This document shows, piece by piece, positions 33,550 to 42,256 of a stretch of DNA of 64,000 bases. Below the pieces are notes generated by a model. It did no database searches. It was not told where the DNA came from and worked only from the letters and a program-made list of their open reading frames with translations. Where the stretch lies: NCBI GenBank assembly GCA_016789885.1, contig JAEUPZ010000009.1, positions 1-64,000 on the forward strand, given 5' to 3'. Each line of letters opens with the position of its first letter. Position 1 is the stretch's first letter. The stretch is from Chromatiales bacterium (GTDB lineage Bacteria; Pseudomonadota; Gammaproteobacteria; Steroidobacterales; GCA-2729495). Position numbers and translations under genes: made by a program.

Positions 33550-34998
33550 GTGAGCGGCTTCACTGCCTTCCTTGCCGCAGCCGAGGCCGCCGGCCTGCTC
33601 CGCCGCGTCGTCGGCCGCGTCGACCCGGGCTTCGAGCCCGGCTGCTTCGTCAAGTGGATGTACCAGGGCCTGCCCGAGTCGCAGCGCTTCGGCTTCCTGT
33701 TCACCGACGTCGCGGGCTCGGCGATGCCGCTGGGCACCGCGGTGCTCGGCGCATCGCCCGCCAGTTACGCGCTGGCCCTCGGTGTCGAGCCGGCGGCGGT
33801 CAACGACCGGTGGGAGCAGGCGCTTCTGGCCCCGAGGCCGGTGCGGGTGGTGGCGACGGCCCCGTGCCAGGAGGTCGTCCACACCGGCGCGGCGGCGGAC
33901 CTCTCGCGCCTGCCCATCCCCGTGTGGACGCCCGGTCGCGACGCGGCACCGTACATCACCACGGTCACGGTGAACCGCGGCACCGGGGCCGGCCACGACT
34001 ACCAGAACCAGGGCGTTTACCGGACCCAGGTGCGCGACCCGCGGCACGTCATCGTGAACCTCGCGCCCGGCCGGCAGGGCCATGGCCTGGCCCGCACCTG
34101 GCTCGACCAGGGCCGTCCCGCACCCATCGCCTGGGTGATCGGTGCGGAGCCCGCGGTGTACCTGGCGGCGGTGGCGAACCTGCCGCCGGGTGTCGACGAG
34201 CTGACCGTGGCCGGTGGCCTGCTCGGTCATCCGGTGGACGTGGTGAAGGCCGTGACCTCGGACCTGCTGGTGCCGGCGAATGCCGCGATCATCATCGAGG
34301 GCGAGGTCCTGCCGGGGCAGCTCGCGATGGAAGGCCCCTTCGGCGAGTCCGCCGGCTACATGAGCGAGCCCGGCCTGCGACCCGTGGCCCGCATCACCGC
34401 CATTACCCACCGTCACGATCCGGTGTACTACGGGCTGGCAAGCCAGATGCCGCCGTCCGAGAGCACGACGCTGCAGAGCCTGTCCAACGCGGCGCTCATC
34501 CGCAAGCTGCTGCGCCACGACTGGGGCGAGCCCGGCGTGCGCGACTGCTGGATCGACGCGATGTTCGGCGGGGGCGCCGCACATCTGGTGGTCTCGCTGG
34601 AGACGACGGGCCCCGGGCATGCGCGGCGCGTGGGCCGGCTGCTGGCGGAACGCACGCCGCTCAAGCGCATCACGCTGGTGGATCCCGACATCGACGTGCG
34701 CGACCGCACGGACCTCGACTGGGTCATGAGCTCCCACTTCGACCCGGCCCGGGACACGGAGATCATCGGCGGCTTCCCGGCACCCATGGACCACGCCGTG
34801 ACGCCGGATGCCGGGGGCCGCAAGCTCGGCAGCAAGCTGGTCATCGACGCGACACGCAGCCTGGCCACCGGCCCCGTGTCGCTGCCGCCGGCGGACCTGA
34901 TGGAACGCGCCCGCACCGCGTGGAGTGCGGTCGGGCTGCCCGACCCCGGCGCGGCCGACCGGCTGTGGCGGCGGCTTGGCAGGCCCGCCGGCAAGTAG
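33550..34998 (+). CDS. UbiD-family decarboxylase
   Basis: A 482-residue member of the UbiD/Fdc family, enzymes that use prenylated FMN for reversible decarboxylation of aromatic or unsaturated acids. Visible family segments are TTVTVNRGTGAGHDYQNQGVYR, the cofactor region, and the catalytic Glu pair in MEGPFGESAGYMSE, with the DPDIDVRDRTDLDWVM metal-site stretch and GSKLVIDAT at the end. It is probably not the ubiquinone-pathway UbiD: the sequence is more divergent and the neighbour is a luciferase-like oxidoreductase 33 bases downstream, suggesting a two-step catabolic unit. No UbiX prenyltransferase is in the window. The GTG start at 33550 is chosen from the family N-terminus. Confidence 0.85.
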   Translation: MSGFTAFLAAAEAAGLLRRVVGRVDPGFEPGCFVKWMYQGLPESQRFGFLFTDVAGSAMPLGTAVLGASPASYALALGVEPAAVNDRWEQALLAPRPVRVVATAPCQEVVHTGAAADLSRLPIPVWTPGRDAAPYITTVTVNRGTGAGHDYQNQGVYRTQVRDPRHVIVNLAPGRQGHGLARTWLDQGRPAPIAWVIGAEPAVYLAAVANLPPGVDELTVAGGLLGHPVDVVKAVTSDLLVPANAAIIIEGEVLPGQLAMEGPFGESAGYMSEPGLRPVARITAITHRHDPVYYGLASQMPPSESTTLQSLSNAALIRKLLRHDWGEPGVRDCWIDAMFGGGAAHLVVSLETTGPGHARRVGRLLAERTPLKRITLVDPDIDVRDRTDLDWVMSSHFDPARDTEIIGGFPAPMDHAVTPDAGGRKLGSKLVIDATRSLATGPVSLPPADLMERARTAWSAVGLPDPGAADRLWRRLGRPAGK

Positions 34999-35031
34999 CA
35001 CTCACCAGCGTACAGCCACGGAGCACAGCCG

Positions 35032-36042
35032 ATGCGCATCGACGTCATCCTCGAGTCGAACAACGCCCCCGAGCGGGTGGCCGAACTGGGCGTCATGGCC
35101 GAGCGCGCCGGGCTCGGCGGCGTCTGGGTGTCGAACATGAACGACGCCCGGGACCCCTTCATCAATTTCGTGCCGCTGGCCATGCAGACGTCGCGGATCC
35201 GCATGGGGCCCATCGCCGTCAGCCCCTTCGAGCTGCACCCGATGAAGATGGCGGGCTCGCTGCTGACGCTGAACGAGGTGGCGAAGGGCCGGGCCCAGAT
35301 CGTCGTCGGTGCCGGCGGCGGCACGGTCAACGCGATGGGGCTGAAGCCCGTCCGCGTCGTGCGGGCCGTGCGCGAGTGCGTCGAGATCCTGCGCGTGGCG
35401 GCCACGGGCAAGCCGGTGCGGTACCAGGGCGAGCTCTTCAAGGTCGGCTGGTACAACCCGTCGTGGGTGCGGAGCCCGCCGCCGGCCATCTACGCCGGCG
35501 CCAATGGCCCGCAGATGCTCAAGGCCGCGCCCCGCTACGCCGATGGCGTGATGGTGAGCGACTTCGTCGTGGACCACGTGCGCCGCGCAAGGGCCATCGT
35601 CGACGGCACGCTGGCGGAGGCGGGCCGGGACCCGGCGACGTTCCCCATGAACAACTTCTGGGCCTGGCACGTGAAGGACACCCGCGAGGCCGCCGAGCGC
35701 GAGGCCCGCATCTGGCTCACGGTGCGCGGCACGCTGTACCCGCCCTACATCAACGAGGTACTGGATCCCGACGAGGCGGAGCTCGTCAACCGCAACATCC
35801 AGGCCTTCATCCGCGCCTACAACGCCAAGACCGACGTCATCGAGGGCGTACCGGCGGAGATCGTGACGAAGCTGGCGCGCGGCTGCACTTCGGCCTGCGG
35901 CCTCGACGGGCTGGACGCCGAGATCGAACGCCTGCGCGGCTTCGCCCGCGCGGGCCTCACGGAAATCGCCCTGCGCATCTACGACGAGCCCGAGAAGACG
36001 ATCCGGCTGCTGGGCGAGCGGGTCGTGCCGGCACTGGCATAG
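35032..36042 (+). CDS. Luciferase-like (LLM class) flavin-dependent oxidoreductase
   Basis: A 336-residue TIM-barrel protein of the bacterial luciferase superfamily, which includes FMN- and F420-dependent monooxygenases and reductases. Visible features are the first strand MRIDVILESNNAPERVAELGV, VWVSNMNDARDPF, the sequence RIRMGPIAVSPFELHPMKMAG and VGAGGGTVN, then PPPAIYAGANGPQMLKAAPRYADGVM, a typical luciferase-family segment. Cofactor choice (FMN or F420) cannot be assigned. It directly follows the UbiD-like gene and ends at a large palindrome (36051-36144) that probably closes the transcript. Substrate unknown. Confidence 0.82.
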   Translation: MRIDVILESNNAPERVAELGVMAERAGLGGVWVSNMNDARDPFINFVPLAMQTSRIRMGPIAVSPFELHPMKMAGSLLTLNEVAKGRAQIVVGAGGGTVNAMGLKPVRVVRAVRECVEILRVAATGKPVRYQGELFKVGWYNPSWVRSPPPAIYAGANGPQMLKAAPRYADGVMVSDFVVDHVRRARAIVDGTLAEAGRDPATFPMNNFWAWHVKDTREAAEREARIWLTVRGTLYPPYINEVLDPDEAELVNRNIQAFIRAYNAKTDVIEGVPAEIVTKLARGCTSACGLDGLDAEIERLRGFARAGLTEIALRIYDEPEKTIRLLGERVVPALA

Positions 36043-36050
36043 CGGGAATC

Positions 36051-36144
36051 CGAAATCCGGGGACAGTTTCCCGATTTCGGCCTGATACCTCCGTGGCTGC
36101 TCCGGCCCGTTTGGCCGAAATCGGGAAACTGTCCCCGGATTTCG
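36051..36144. repeat. REP-like element: 32-bp perfect inverted repeat
   Basis: Left arm 36051-36082 and right arm 36113-36144 are exact reverse complements around a 30-base spacer. The arm core is CCGGGGACAGTTTCCCGATT. The element fills the space between the luciferase-like gene and the convergent beta-propeller gene, and is related to copies at 38171-38340 and 56436-56540. Such paired GGGGACAGTT elements are typical of REP/BIME families mobilised by RAYT transposases in gammaproteobacteria; no RAYT gene lies in this window. Confidence 0.85.
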
Positions 36145-36175
36145 TAGGCTCCCGGAAGCCAGCGGCGGGAGACGC

Positions 36176-37261
36176 CTACTGCTCGCTCTCCGGCATCGGC
36201 GTGCCCCAGTCGGGATTCCACGGCACGCGCCGGTCCGGCCCGATGTCCAGCGACGACACATCCATGACGAAGGTGCGGATGCCGGCCATGAAGCCGTCGC
36301 CGGTGGCACGCCCCCAGTTCATCTTCTTCCCGTCGGGCGACACCTGGGCCAGGATGTCGAGCTTGTCGTAGTAGGTCAGCTGCCGGTGCTCGCCGCCGGC
36401 CAGGTCGCCCAGGTAGATCTCCCAGTTCGTGTCCGACACCGCCTTCACATAGACGTAGTGGCGGCCATCGGGAGCCGGCACCGGGTGCCAGTTCATGCCC
36501 CGGTCGTAGGTGTGGCGGCGGAGGTCGGTGCCGTCCTTGCGGATGGTGAAGATGGTCATCGGCGTCGGGCGGATCTTCTTGTACTCCGACTTGCGCCAGG
36601 CGCGGAAGATGATGTGGTCGCTGTCGGGCATGAAGAACGGCGCGCCATCCTGCCAGTCGTTGGTCCTCGTCACCTGCCACTCGCGCGAGCCGTCGGCGGC
36701 CATGACCCAGATGTCCATGTTGCCGTCGACCTGGCGGCCGAAGGTGATCCACTTGCCGTCGGGCGAGACGGAGACCTCGGCCTCGTAGTACTGGTTGTTG
36801 GTCAGCCGCTTGACGTTGCCGCCCTTGAGGTCAGCCGAGTACAGCTCGGCGCCCTGGGGGTAGTCGTCGGAGTCGGACCAGTTGCCCACGGGCATCTGCA
36901 GGTTGTCGCGCGTCGACGTGAAGACGACGCGCTGGCCGTCCGGGAAGAAGAACGAGCAGCCATCCTGGCCGCGGTCGTTGACCCGCCAGGCCTCCTTGCC
37001 GTCGGCGCTGAAGATCCACGTGAGGTTGCCGCTGCCCCGGGCCGTGGCGATGGCGTCGCGGTCCTTGGTCTGGGCGATGAGGTAGCGGGAGTCGGGCGAC
37101 CAGTAGGCCTCGGCGGCCTCCTGCTTGATCGGCACCATGTACGAGGGCAGCTCGCGCGAATCCGGCGGCGGCATGGGTCGCGCCTTCGGTGGCTCGGCGC
37201 CGTAGGCAGCGAAGGTGGCAAAGGTGGCAGCTGCCGCCAGCAGGCAGGGCTTCGGTGACAT
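36176..37261 (-). CDS. Exported TolB-like beta-propeller protein
   Basis: A 361-residue protein with a signal peptide (MSPKPCLLAAAATFATFAAYG) and successive PD40/WD40-like repeats: AYWSPDSRYLIAQ, CSFFFPDGQRVVFTSTRD, VSVSPDGKWITFGRQ, APFFMPDSDHIIFRAW, PVPAPDGRHYVYV, AQVSPDGKKMNWG. The six or so repeats suggest a beta-propeller in the periplasm or outside the cell, like the C-terminal half of TolB or the propeller of prolyl oligopeptidases, but no peptidase domain follows. No pal or tol genes are nearby, so it is not TolB. Binding partner unknown. Confidence 0.75.
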   Translation of the reverse strand: MSPKPCLLAAAATFATFAAYGAEPPKARPMPPPDSRELPSYMVPIKQEAAEAYWSPDSRYLIAQTKDRDAIATARGSGNLTWIFSADGKEAWRVNDRGQDGCSFFFPDGQRVVFTSTRDNLQMPVGNWSDSDDYPQGAELYSADLKGGNVKRLTNNQYYEAEVSVSPDGKWITFGRQVDGNMDIWVMAADGSREWQVTRTNDWQDGAPFFMPDSDHIIFRAWRKSEYKKIRPTPMTIFTIRKDGTDLRRHTYDRGMNWHPVPAPDGRHYVYVKAVSDTNWEIYLGDLAGGEHRQLTYYDKLDILAQVSPDGKKMNWGRATGDGFMAGIRTFVMDVSSLDIGPDRRVPWNPDWGTPMPESEQ

Positions 37262-37376
37262 GGTGCGTACCCCCCGGTATGAACAGTCCCCGACCGGGAG
37301 AGTAGCCGACGCGGCCGCAAAAAGTGCCCGGGACGGGAGCGGCGTGGTGCCGCGCCAACGCCCGGGCGCCGGGCAG

Positions 37377-38144
37377 CTACGGTTGGATCAGCTGCTTTAG
37401 CTCGTCGTCCGACAGATGCCGCCACTGCCCCTTCGGCAGGCTGCCCAGCGCCAGGTCGCCGATGGCCACGCGCACCAGGCGCAGCACGCCGATGCCGAAG
37501 GCGCCCAGCAGGCGGCGGAGGTGCCGGTTGCGCCCCTCGTCGAGCACCACTTCGAGCCACGCGTTACGCCGGCCCGATCGCAGCAGCCGGACCGAGACGA
37601 CGGGCAGGCGCTCGCCCTCGACCTCGGCGCCGCCGGCCAGGGCCGCCAGCAGCGCCGCGTCCGGAATCCGGTCCACCTGCACGTGGTAGGTCTTGGTGGG
37701 CCCGGTGGCGGGATCCGTGATGCGGGTAGCCAGTCCGGGATCGTTGGTGAAGAGCAGCAGGCCCTCGCTGGCCTGGTCGAGGCGGCCTACCGGCGCGAGC
37801 CACGGCAGGCCCGCGCCCTCGAGGCAGCGGTAGACCGTGTCGCGCCCGCGCTCGTCCCGGGCCGTGGTCACGAGCCCCCGGGGCTTGTTCAGCAGGATGA
37901 CGACTCGCTCGGCGGTCGAGGGCTCCCGGCCGTCGACGGCGATGTGGTCGATGCCCTGCCGCACCGGGAACTCCGGGTCGTTCACGACGACGCCGTTGAC
38001 GGCGACACGCCCGTCGCACACCCAGCGCGCCGCCTCGGCCCGCGAGGCGATGCCTTGCTTCGACAGCACCCGGGCGACGCCGTGACGGGCGACGCCGCCG
38101 GTCGCGGCGCGACGGGAGGCTTTGGGCGGCGGGGGGACTGTCAT
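37377..38144 (-). CDS. RsuA/RluB-family rRNA pseudouridine synthase
   Basis: A 255-residue pseudouridine synthase. An S4 RNA-binding domain covers about 22-70 (GVARVLSKQGIASRAEAARWV, GRVAVNGVVV), followed by the catalytic domain with VGRLDQASEGLLLFTND, where D123 is the nucleophile, and LDEGRNRHLRRLL near the end. This places it in the RsuA/RluB/RluE/RluF group that modifies rRNA. The basic Ala/Arg-rich tail of many RluB proteins is missing, so its exact target (RluB or RluE/F-like) is left open. Its 3' end lies 115 bases before the start of the beta-propeller gene. Confidence 0.88.
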   Translation of the reverse strand: MTVPPPPKASRRAATGGVARHGVARVLSKQGIASRAEAARWVCDGRVAVNGVVVNDPEFPVRQGIDHIAVDGREPSTAERVVILLNKPRGLVTTARDERGRDTVYRCLEGAGLPWLAPVGRLDQASEGLLLFTNDPGLATRITDPATGPTKTYHVQVDRIPDAALLAALAGGAEVEGERLPVVSVRLLRSGRRNAWLEVVLDEGRNRHLRRLLGAFGIGVLRLVRVAIGDLALGSLPKGQWRHLSDDELKQLIQP

Positions 38145-38170
38145 TGCGCTGGGCCGGTCACGACGCCAGG

Positions 38171-38340
38171 ATCGGGGACAGCTGACTGATCGCCCCTATG
38201 AACCAAATCCGGGGACAGTTTACTGATTTCCCGAACGGCAGCCGTGCTGGTGTGCTGCGAGGTGCGAGCGGGATATCAGTAAACTGTCCCCGGATTTCGC
38301 CCACCGCGTCCGGCACAGGGAATCAGTGAACTGTCACCAG
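38171..38340. repeat. REP-like element cluster: 28-bp inverted pair plus two degenerate copies
   Basis: Left arm 38205-38232 and right arm 38270-38297 are reverse complements with one mismatch (arm core CCGGGGACAGTTTACTGATT). A decayed left-type copy lies at 38171-38196 (ATCGGGGACAGCTGACTGAT) and a decayed right-type copy at 38318-38340 (GGGAATCAGTGAACTGTCAC), which reaches the end of the MFS gene at 38342. The set looks like a small BIME grown by duplication. Confidence 0.8.
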
Positions 38341-38341
38341 T

Positions 38342-39562
38342 TCACGCCGGCGCCAGCGACCGCCGCAGCACCAGCCGCACGAGTACGAGCGCCACCAGCG
38401 TCAGGACGCCGGCCGTAAAGAACGACACGCCGGGAAACGGGAACGGCGCCGCCGGCGACGTGAAGAAGCTGAAGAGCCCGGTGAGCATCGGCGGCGCGAT
38501 GCAGGCGGTGACGCTGCGCAGGCTCGAGACCGCGCCCTGCAGCTCGCCTTGGGCGTTGGCCGGCACCTGCTTGGACATCAGCGCCATGGCGGCGACGCTC
38601 GCGATGGTGCCGAAGGAGAACGGCACGATCCAGAAGTACATCTGCCAGCCGGCGCTGGCGAAGGCGTAGCCCATGAAGCTGACGGCGAACAGCAGGAAGC
38701 CCACCGTCATGGCACGGCGCTCGCCGAGCCGCTTCACCAGCGGGCCGATGGCGCCGCCCTGGACGACGGCCGCGCACAGGCCGACGAAGGTCATCGACAG
38801 GCCGATGTCCCGGGCCGTCCAGCCGAACTTCGCCATGGTCACGTAGGTCCACGTGGACGGGTTGGCGTCGTGGGCGATGTGGTACAGGAAGAGCGCGCCG
38901 AGCAGCCCCGGCACCAGCGGATACTTGCGCATCGCCTTGAAGGCCGCGACGGGGTGCGAGCTCTTCAGGTGGAAGGGCCGGCGGTTCTCCGGCGCCAGGC
39001 TCTCTGGCAGGACGAACCAGCCGTAGACGACGTTGATGGCGGCGAGCCCCGCGGCCACGAAGAACGGCAGCCGCGGGTCGAGGTCGCCGATCAGTCCGCC
39101 CAGCGCCGGGCCCACGACGAAGCCCATGCCCCACGCCGCGCCCATGAAGCCGAAGCGCTTCGCGCGCTCCTCGGGCCGCGTCATGTCGGCGACGTAGGCA
39201 CTGGCGGCCGGATAGGTGGCACTGAAGATGCCCGAGAGCCCCCGCCCGATGAAGAGCCACAGGAGCGTCGGCGCAAGGCCCATGAGCACGTAGTCGGCGG
39301 CGTAGGCCGCGAGCGAGCCGAGCAGCACCGGGCGGCGGCCGAAGGCGTCGCTGAGGGACCCGAGGACGGGCGCGCTCAGGAACTGCAGCGCCGAGAACAC
39401 GAACATCAGCCAGCCGGCCCAGGCGGCTGCACCGCTGAGGCTGCCGCCCGTCAGCTCCATGATGAGTCCGGGCAGCACCGGGATGATGATCCCGATGCCG
39501 GCCGAGTCGAGGAAGATGGTGACGAGGAGGAAGCCGAGCGCCCGCCGCGGGGCCTGGGTCAT
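38342..39562 (-). CDS. MFS transporter, tetracycline-resistance-like
   Basis: A 406-residue membrane protein with about 12 hydrophobic helices. Major facilitator signatures of the DHA1/TCR group are visible: [25 protein letters not shown] in helix 1, the motif A loop [18 protein letters not shown] after helix 2, [20 protein letters not shown] in helix 4 and [20 protein letters not shown] in helix 5. Such pumps export drugs or small metabolites by proton antiport. Its ATG overlaps the stop of the Rieske gene upstream (ATGA), so the two are coupled. The substrate cannot be read from sequence. Confidence 0.85.
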   Translation of the reverse strand: MTQAPRRALGFLLVTIFLDSAGIGIIIPVLPGLIMELTGGSLSGAAAWAGWLMFVFSALQFLSAPVLGSLSDAFGRRPVLLGSLAAYAADYVLMGLAPTLLWLFIGRGLSGIFSATYPAASAYVADMTRPEERAKRFGFMGAAWGMGFVVGPALGGLIGDLDPRLPFFVAAGLAAINVVYGWFVLPESLAPENRRPFHLKSSHPVAAFKAMRKYPLVPGLLGALFLYHIAHDANPSTWTYVTMAKFGWTARDIGLSMTFVGLCAAVVQGGAIGPLVKRLGERRAMTVGFLLFAVSFMGYAFASAGWQMYFWIVPFSFGTIASVAAMALMSKQVPANAQGELQGAVSSLRSVTACIAPPMLTGLFSFFTSPAAPFPFPGVSFFTAGVLTLVALVLVRLVLRRSLAPA

Positions 39563-39912
39563 GCGATCTCCACCTGCACCTGGTCACCGCTGACCCGGAC
39601 CGGGTACGACCGCAGGTCCTTCTCGCCGCGGAAGGCATTGAGCACGTCGACGAGGCCCGGCGGCCAGTTGGCCCACTGGGTGCACTTGCCGGTGCGGATG
39701 TCGAAGCGCGCCCGGTGGAACGGGCACTGGACCAGATGCCCGTCGACGATCTTGCCCTTGGCCAGCGGCGCCAGGATGTGCGGGCACTTGGCCTGGGTGG
39801 CAAACCAGCCGTCCTCGAGGCGATAGACCAGGATCGCCTGGCCGCTGGCCTGGACGAGGCGCTTTTCGCCGATGGCGAGGTCGGCGGTGGAGCAGACGGT
39901 GTGCAGGGCCAT
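39559..39912 (-). CDS. Rieske [2Fe-2S] ferredoxin-like protein
   Basis: A 117-residue soluble Rieske protein. The cluster ligands are C43 and H45 in CPH and C63 and H66 in CPFH, spaced as in Rieske ferredoxins. No transmembrane segment or signal peptide is present. The family carries electrons to ring-hydroxylating oxygenases or forms the small subunit of nitrite reductase. Here it is coupled to an MFS pump; the nearest oxygenase, the Rieske oxygenase at 42786, lies 2.9 kb away on the other strand. Its electron partner is therefore unknown. Confidence 0.88.
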   Translation of the reverse strand: MALHTVCSTADLAIGEKRLVQASGQAILVYRLEDGWFATQAKCPHILAPLAKGKIVDGHLVQCPFHRARFDIRTGKCTQWANWPPGLVDVLNAFRGEKDLRSYPVRVSGDQVQVEIA

Positions 39913-39969
39913 GGGCAGACTCCACTGGGCAGGGGCACCGCGGGACAGCGGCCGACCGCGAATGTTACC

Positions 39970-40022
39970 GGGATCCGGCCCCCGTGGCGTGGCGGCACCC
40001 CGCCGCGGGCGGGCCGGATCCC
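39970..40022. other. 12-bp inverted repeat in the divergent Rieske/pirin spacer
   Basis: GGGATCCGGCCC (39970-39981) and GGGCCGGATCCC (40011-40022) are perfect reverse complements. Just after, TTTGCTAGACTC (40023-40034) includes TAGACT, a possible -10 box for the pirin transcript. The repeat could be an operator or the remains of a mobile palindrome. Confidence 0.4.
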
Positions 40023-40061
40023 TTTGCTAGACTCGGGGCCCGCCAGTCCGAGGATCGCTCC

Positions 40062-40151
40062 ATGACGCTGACCCCGCCGCGCGCTGTCGTCCGGAGACCC
40101 GGCGCGGTTGCACCGGGCCTGGTCCTGGTCGACCGGGGGCCGCGCCCGTGA
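40062..40151 (+). other. Possible 29-codon leader ORF ahead of the pirin gene
   Basis: ATG at 40062 opens a 29-codon frame ([20 protein letters not shown], then nine more residues) whose TGA at 40149-40151 overlaps the GTG start of the pirin gene at 40148. The overlap resembles translational coupling, but the peptide has no recognisable feature and could be chance. Confidence 0.25.
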
Positions 40152-41023
40152 GCGGCGGCAGCATCCTCGGCCTCGTGCAGCCCCGCGAGCGGGACCTCGG
40201 GGGCTTCAGCGTGCGGCGCATCCTGCCCTCGCCCGGGCGGCAGATGGTGGGCCCCTTCATCTTCCTCGACCACATGGGGCCGGCGGAATTCGCCGCGGGC
40301 AGCGGCGTCGACGTGCGCCCGCACCCGCACATCGGGCTCGCCACGGTCACCTGGCTCTTCGAGGGGTCTCTGTTCCACCGCGACAGCCTCGGCTTCGCCC
40401 AGGAGATCGTCCCCGGCGAGGTGAACTGGATGACCGCCGGCCGGGGCATCGTGCACTCGGAGCGTACGCCGCCGGCCGCACGGCGCGGCCCCTCGCGGCT
40501 GCATGGCATGCAATGCTGGGTAGCACTGCCGCGGGACGCCGAAGAGACGGCGCCGGCCTTCGAGCACCTGACTGCCGGCGCGCTGCCGCGGCGCACGGGC
40601 GACGGCGTCGACTGCACGGTGATCGCCGGCACCGCCCTCGGGCTCACGTCCCCCGTGGCCACCTTAAGCCCCATGGGCTACGCCGCCGTCACGCTGGCGC
40701 CCGGACGGGAGCTCGTCGTCGGGCCGGAGCATGAAGAGCGCGCGGCCTACGTGGCCGAGGGCGACCTCGATGTCGACGGTACCCGCGTGGCCGCCGGCAC
40801 CCTGGCGCTGCTGCAGCCGCAGGCGAGCGTTCGCCTGCGGGCCATCACCGCCTGCCGCTGCATGGTGCTGGGCGGAGCGCCGGCCGACGGGCCGCGCCAT
40901 ATCTGGTGGAATTTCGTGTCGAGCCGCGCGGAGCGCATCGAGCAGGCCAAGGCAGACTGGCAGGCGGGGCGCTTTCCGGCGGTGCCGGGCGAGGACGAGT
41001 TCATTCCGCTGCCTTCCGGCTGA
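40148..41023 (+). CDS. Pirin family protein
   Basis: A 291-residue double-cupin protein. The N-terminal pirin cupin carries [33 protein letters not shown] with the metal-binding HPH, and [14 protein letters not shown] with the second histidine and glutamate. Pirins bind iron and some oxidise flavonoids or act as redox sensors. The C-terminal [20 protein letters not shown] is a hallmark of bacterial pirins. The GTG start follows from the family N-terminus ([19 protein letters not shown]). Function here is not known beyond an iron-binding cupin fold. Confidence 0.88.
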   Translation: MSGGSILGLVQPRERDLGGFSVRRILPSPGRQMVGPFIFLDHMGPAEFAAGSGVDVRPHPHIGLATVTWLFEGSLFHRDSLGFAQEIVPGEVNWMTAGRGIVHSERTPPAARRGPSRLHGMQCWVALPRDAEETAPAFEHLTAGALPRRTGDGVDCTVIAGTALGLTSPVATLSPMGYAAVTLAPGRELVVGPEHEERAAYVAEGDLDVDGTRVAAGTLALLQPQASVRLRAITACRCMVLGGAPADGPRHIWWNFVSSRAERIEQAKADWQAGRFPAVPGEDEFIPLPSG

Positions 41024-41106
41024 CGGCGGGACCGCGACGCGGTTCCAGCGATTGCCGGCACTTTCGGGCCGTGGCCGCGGCGGGGCGGCGGTGCCACAAT
41101 CCGCCC

Positions 41107-42126
41107 ATGGCCGCCACGCCCCACGCGGTCGCCGCAGGCATCCTCCGCCGCAGCGACTACGACGTCACCGACACCGTGCGGGTCAGCGATCCCGCCGCGG
41201 TGCGCGACGCCGTCGAGGCGCTCTTCACGGCCGCCTGGCCCGCGGCATCCTTCGACACGCTGTGGCTCGCCTTCCACGACTTCCGGCGCCTCTTCCGCGG
41301 CCAGCTCGAGGGCTACGTCGGCTGCGACACGCTGTACCACGACACCCAGCACTCCCTCGACGTCACGCTGGCCATGGCCCGGCTGCTGGCCGGCTACGAG
41401 CAGAGCTGCGACGCCACCGACCGGCTCGGGCACGAGCGGGCCGTCATGGGCGTCATCTGCGCGCTCTTCCACGATGCCGGCTACATCCGGCGCACCGGTG
41501 AGAGCGCCGGCAATGGCGCCGAGTTCACCGGGCGGCACGTGAGCCGCAGCGCCGGGTTCCTGGCCTGGCTGCTGCCGCGGCTGGGGCTCGCCGAGCTCGC
41601 GCCCATTGCCTGCCAGGTGGTGCACTTCACCGGCTACGAGGTGCCCCTCGACGAGATCGAGCTCGACGACCCCAAGGACAGCCTCGTGGGCTACCTGCTC
41701 GGCACTGCCGACCTCATGGCCCAGATGGCCGACCGGTGTTACCTCGAGAAGTGCCGCGACCGGCTCTACGGCGAGTTCGTGCTGGCGGGAGTGGCCATCG
41801 CCGTCGGCGACCAGGGCCAGCGCACCGTCAAGTACGCCTCGGGCACCGACCTGCTGCGCCAGACCCTCGACTTCTGGGAGCTGGCGGCGCGCAGTCGTCT
41901 CGAGAAGAGCTTCAACGAGGCCTACCGCTACGTCGAGCCGCTCTACGGCGGACGCAATCCATACATGGAGTCCATCGCGCGCAACCTCGCCCACCTGCGG
42001 GCGGTGCTGGCGAGCGGCGACTGGACGCGGCTGCGACGCCAGCCGCCGGTGTTCACGGTGCTGCCGCGGCCCATGGAATCCGTCGGCGCCCTCGTCAGCC
42101 GGCGCCTGGCGGGCCTGACGGTCTGA
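41107..42126 (+). CDS. HD-domain protein resembling class I cyclic-nucleotide phosphodiesterases
   Basis: A 339-residue cytoplasmic protein. It has YHDTQHSLDVTLAMARLL (H78 and H82) followed about 40 residues later by ICALFHDAGY with an HD pair at 122-123, and a third helix segment IACQVVHFTG. This order and spacing recall the first metal-binding motifs of eukaryotic-type class I PDEs (HNxxHAxxV then HD), a group also known in bacteria. Later residues (LLGTADLMAQMADRCYLEK) contain an Asp consistent with the last metal ligand. It may hydrolyse a cyclic nucleotide; no cyclase is adjacent. A generic HD phosphohydrolase is the alternative. Confidence 0.7.
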   Translation: MAATPHAVAAGILRRSDYDVTDTVRVSDPAAVRDAVEALFTAAWPAASFDTLWLAFHDFRRLFRGQLEGYVGCDTLYHDTQHSLDVTLAMARLLAGYEQSCDATDRLGHERAVMGVICALFHDAGYIRRTGESAGNGAEFTGRHVSRSAGFLAWLLPRLGLAELAPIACQVVHFTGYEVPLDEIELDDPKDSLVGYLLGTADLMAQMADRCYLEKCRDRLYGEFVLAGVAIAVGDQGQRTVKYASGTDLLRQTLDFWELAARSRLEKSFNEAYRYVEPLYGGRNPYMESIARNLAHLRAVLASGDWTRLRRQPPVFTVLPRPMESVGALVSRRLAGLTV

Positions 42127-42256
42127 CCCGCCCTGCGGGCGCGTGACCAGGGGTCACCGCCGCTGCCCAGCGCGGCCTCGCGCCCCCCTTCGCTACGGAT
42201 ACCTCCCTGTCCCCCAGCCGGTCATCGACCGTCCCCGCCGTTCACGCCGGCGCCCA

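Noticed and set aside
33543..36371. A 942-codon plus-strand frame running across the UbiD-like and luciferase-like genes
   Set aside because: It is a different reading frame of the same strand with Arg/Pro-rich content; the real frames carry clear family motifs.
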